A stretch of 64,000 nt of DNA from an uncultured SAR116 cluster alpha proteobacterium (GTDB lineage Bacteria; Pseudomonadota; Alphaproteobacteria; Puniceispirillales; Marisalimonadaceae). Below the pieces are notes generated by a model that saw only the letters and a list, made by a program, of their open reading frames with translations, was not told where the DNA came from and did no database searches. The stretch's first letter is position 1. The number at the start of each line of letters is the position of its first letter. Positions 63,773 through 64,000 of the stretch are shown piece by piece. The stretch lies in contig CACNEF010000002.1 of the NCBI GenBank assembly GCA_902619485.1, positions 1 through 64,000 on the forward strand, written 5' to 3'. Both the position numbers and the translations under genes were made by a program.

Positions 63773-64000
63773 TTAATCTTCGTTTTTAATTATTTCTTCA
63801 GAAATATCTTCAAAAGAACCTTCATCTTCTTGTATGGTTTTATTAATAACAAGATCATTATTAATATTAGTTTCTTGATTTGATTCATTTAAATAAGCAG
63901 CAAATTCTTCTTCTAAAGATGCATCATCTTCAATTTCATTATCTTCTTTATTTAAATTTTTTTGCATAGAACGTATAAATCTTTCTTGCAAACTTTCAGC
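63773..64000 (-). CDS. rpoZ: probable RNA polymerase omega subunit, C-terminal part (5' end outside window)
   Basis: The frame remains open to the window edge, so the TTG at 63991 chosen by the track is probably internal. The visible 75 codons begin AESLQERFIRSMQKN and continue as an acidic tail (EIEDDASLEEEFAAYLNE, then EEIIKNED). Position directly upstream of spoT on the same strand is the standard place of rpoZ in alphaproteobacteria, whose omega proteins carry an acidic C-terminal extension after the REIA helix. The conserved N-terminal core lies outside the window, so the call depends mainly on synteny. Confidence 0.6.
   Translation of the reverse strand, partial: AESLQERFIRSMQKNLNKEDNEIEDDASLEEEFAAYLNESNQETNINNDLVINKTIQEDEGSFEDISEEIIKNED

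Noticed and set aside
1-64000. CRISPR array, insertion sequence, integrase or prophage
   Set aside because: No regularly spaced repeats, transposase, integrase or structural phage genes were seen in either strand.

Overview
This window is about 64 kb of an AT-rich (I estimate about 30% GC), densely packed bacterial chromosome. Gene content and order point to a streamlined, probably marine alphaproteobacterium. The evidence is the trpD-trpC-moaC-moeA-lexA-gltX-gltA run, a direct-repeat (GTTC-N7-GTTC type) LexA operator, LpxI instead of LpxH, a short ProS, a Mg-type HemB, and the rpoZ-spoT-DUF2062-pdxJ-acpS-lepB-rnc-era-recO block. SAR11-like, HIMB59/AEGEAN-169-like or low-GC SAR116-like lineages would fit; the sequence alone does not let me choose.

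Left part (1-13,300), mostly accessory metabolism. The window opens inside apbE, followed by nqrM, which suggests the end of a Na+-NQR operon. Next come a small membrane protein, a DMT transporter, a three-subunit molybdenum hydroxylase (FAD, 2Fe-2S and Mo subunits) of unknown substrate, a second DMT transporter, a 50-codon remnant of a 6-phosphogluconate dehydrogenase-like gene, an orphan Pif1-like helicase, a third DMT transporter, a long-chain acyl-CoA synthetase, a probable membrane-anchored alpha/beta hydrolase, a SnoaL-fold protein and a PaaI-type thioesterase.

Middle part (13,400-25,000), housekeeping: tRNA-Glu(UUC), recJ, hom, rplM-rpsI with a clear terminator, then trpD-trpC-moaC-moeA, lexA with its operator, gltX and gltA.

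25,000-46,100 is one long minus-strand array. In order of transcription it is proS, lolC, lolD, dnaE, then rpsB (with a candidate pseudoknot leader), tsf, pyrH, frr, uppS, cdsA, dxr, rseP, bamA, skp-like, lpxD, fabZ, lpxA, lpxI, lpxB. It links translation, nucleotide supply, isoprenoid and phospholipid precursors, outer-membrane assembly and lipid A synthesis. Most junctions overlap or are a few bases wide.

46,200-54,500: hemB and bpt on the plus strand, then on the minus strand gamma-glutamyltransferase and a TRAP transporter (SBP, small and large permease). A strong hairpin lies between the binding-protein gene and the permease genes, and the large permease carries a coiled-coil tail of about 330 residues.

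54,560-64,000, minus strand: parC, recO, era, rnc, lepB, acpS, pdxJ, a DUF2062 protein, spoT and the C-terminal end of a probable rpoZ.

The observation I find most unusual is shared by two unlinked genes, the alpha/beta hydrolase at 11.3 kb and the DUF2062 gene at 61.5 kb. Each has a good Shine-Dalgarno sequence 7-8 bases before an in-frame ATA-ATT, a believable N-terminus encoded from there, and no ATG, GTG or TTG that would preserve it. This suggests non-canonical initiation at AUA (or AUU). I see no CRISPR array, insertion sequence, prophage or integrase, and no gap over 300 bases without a gene.
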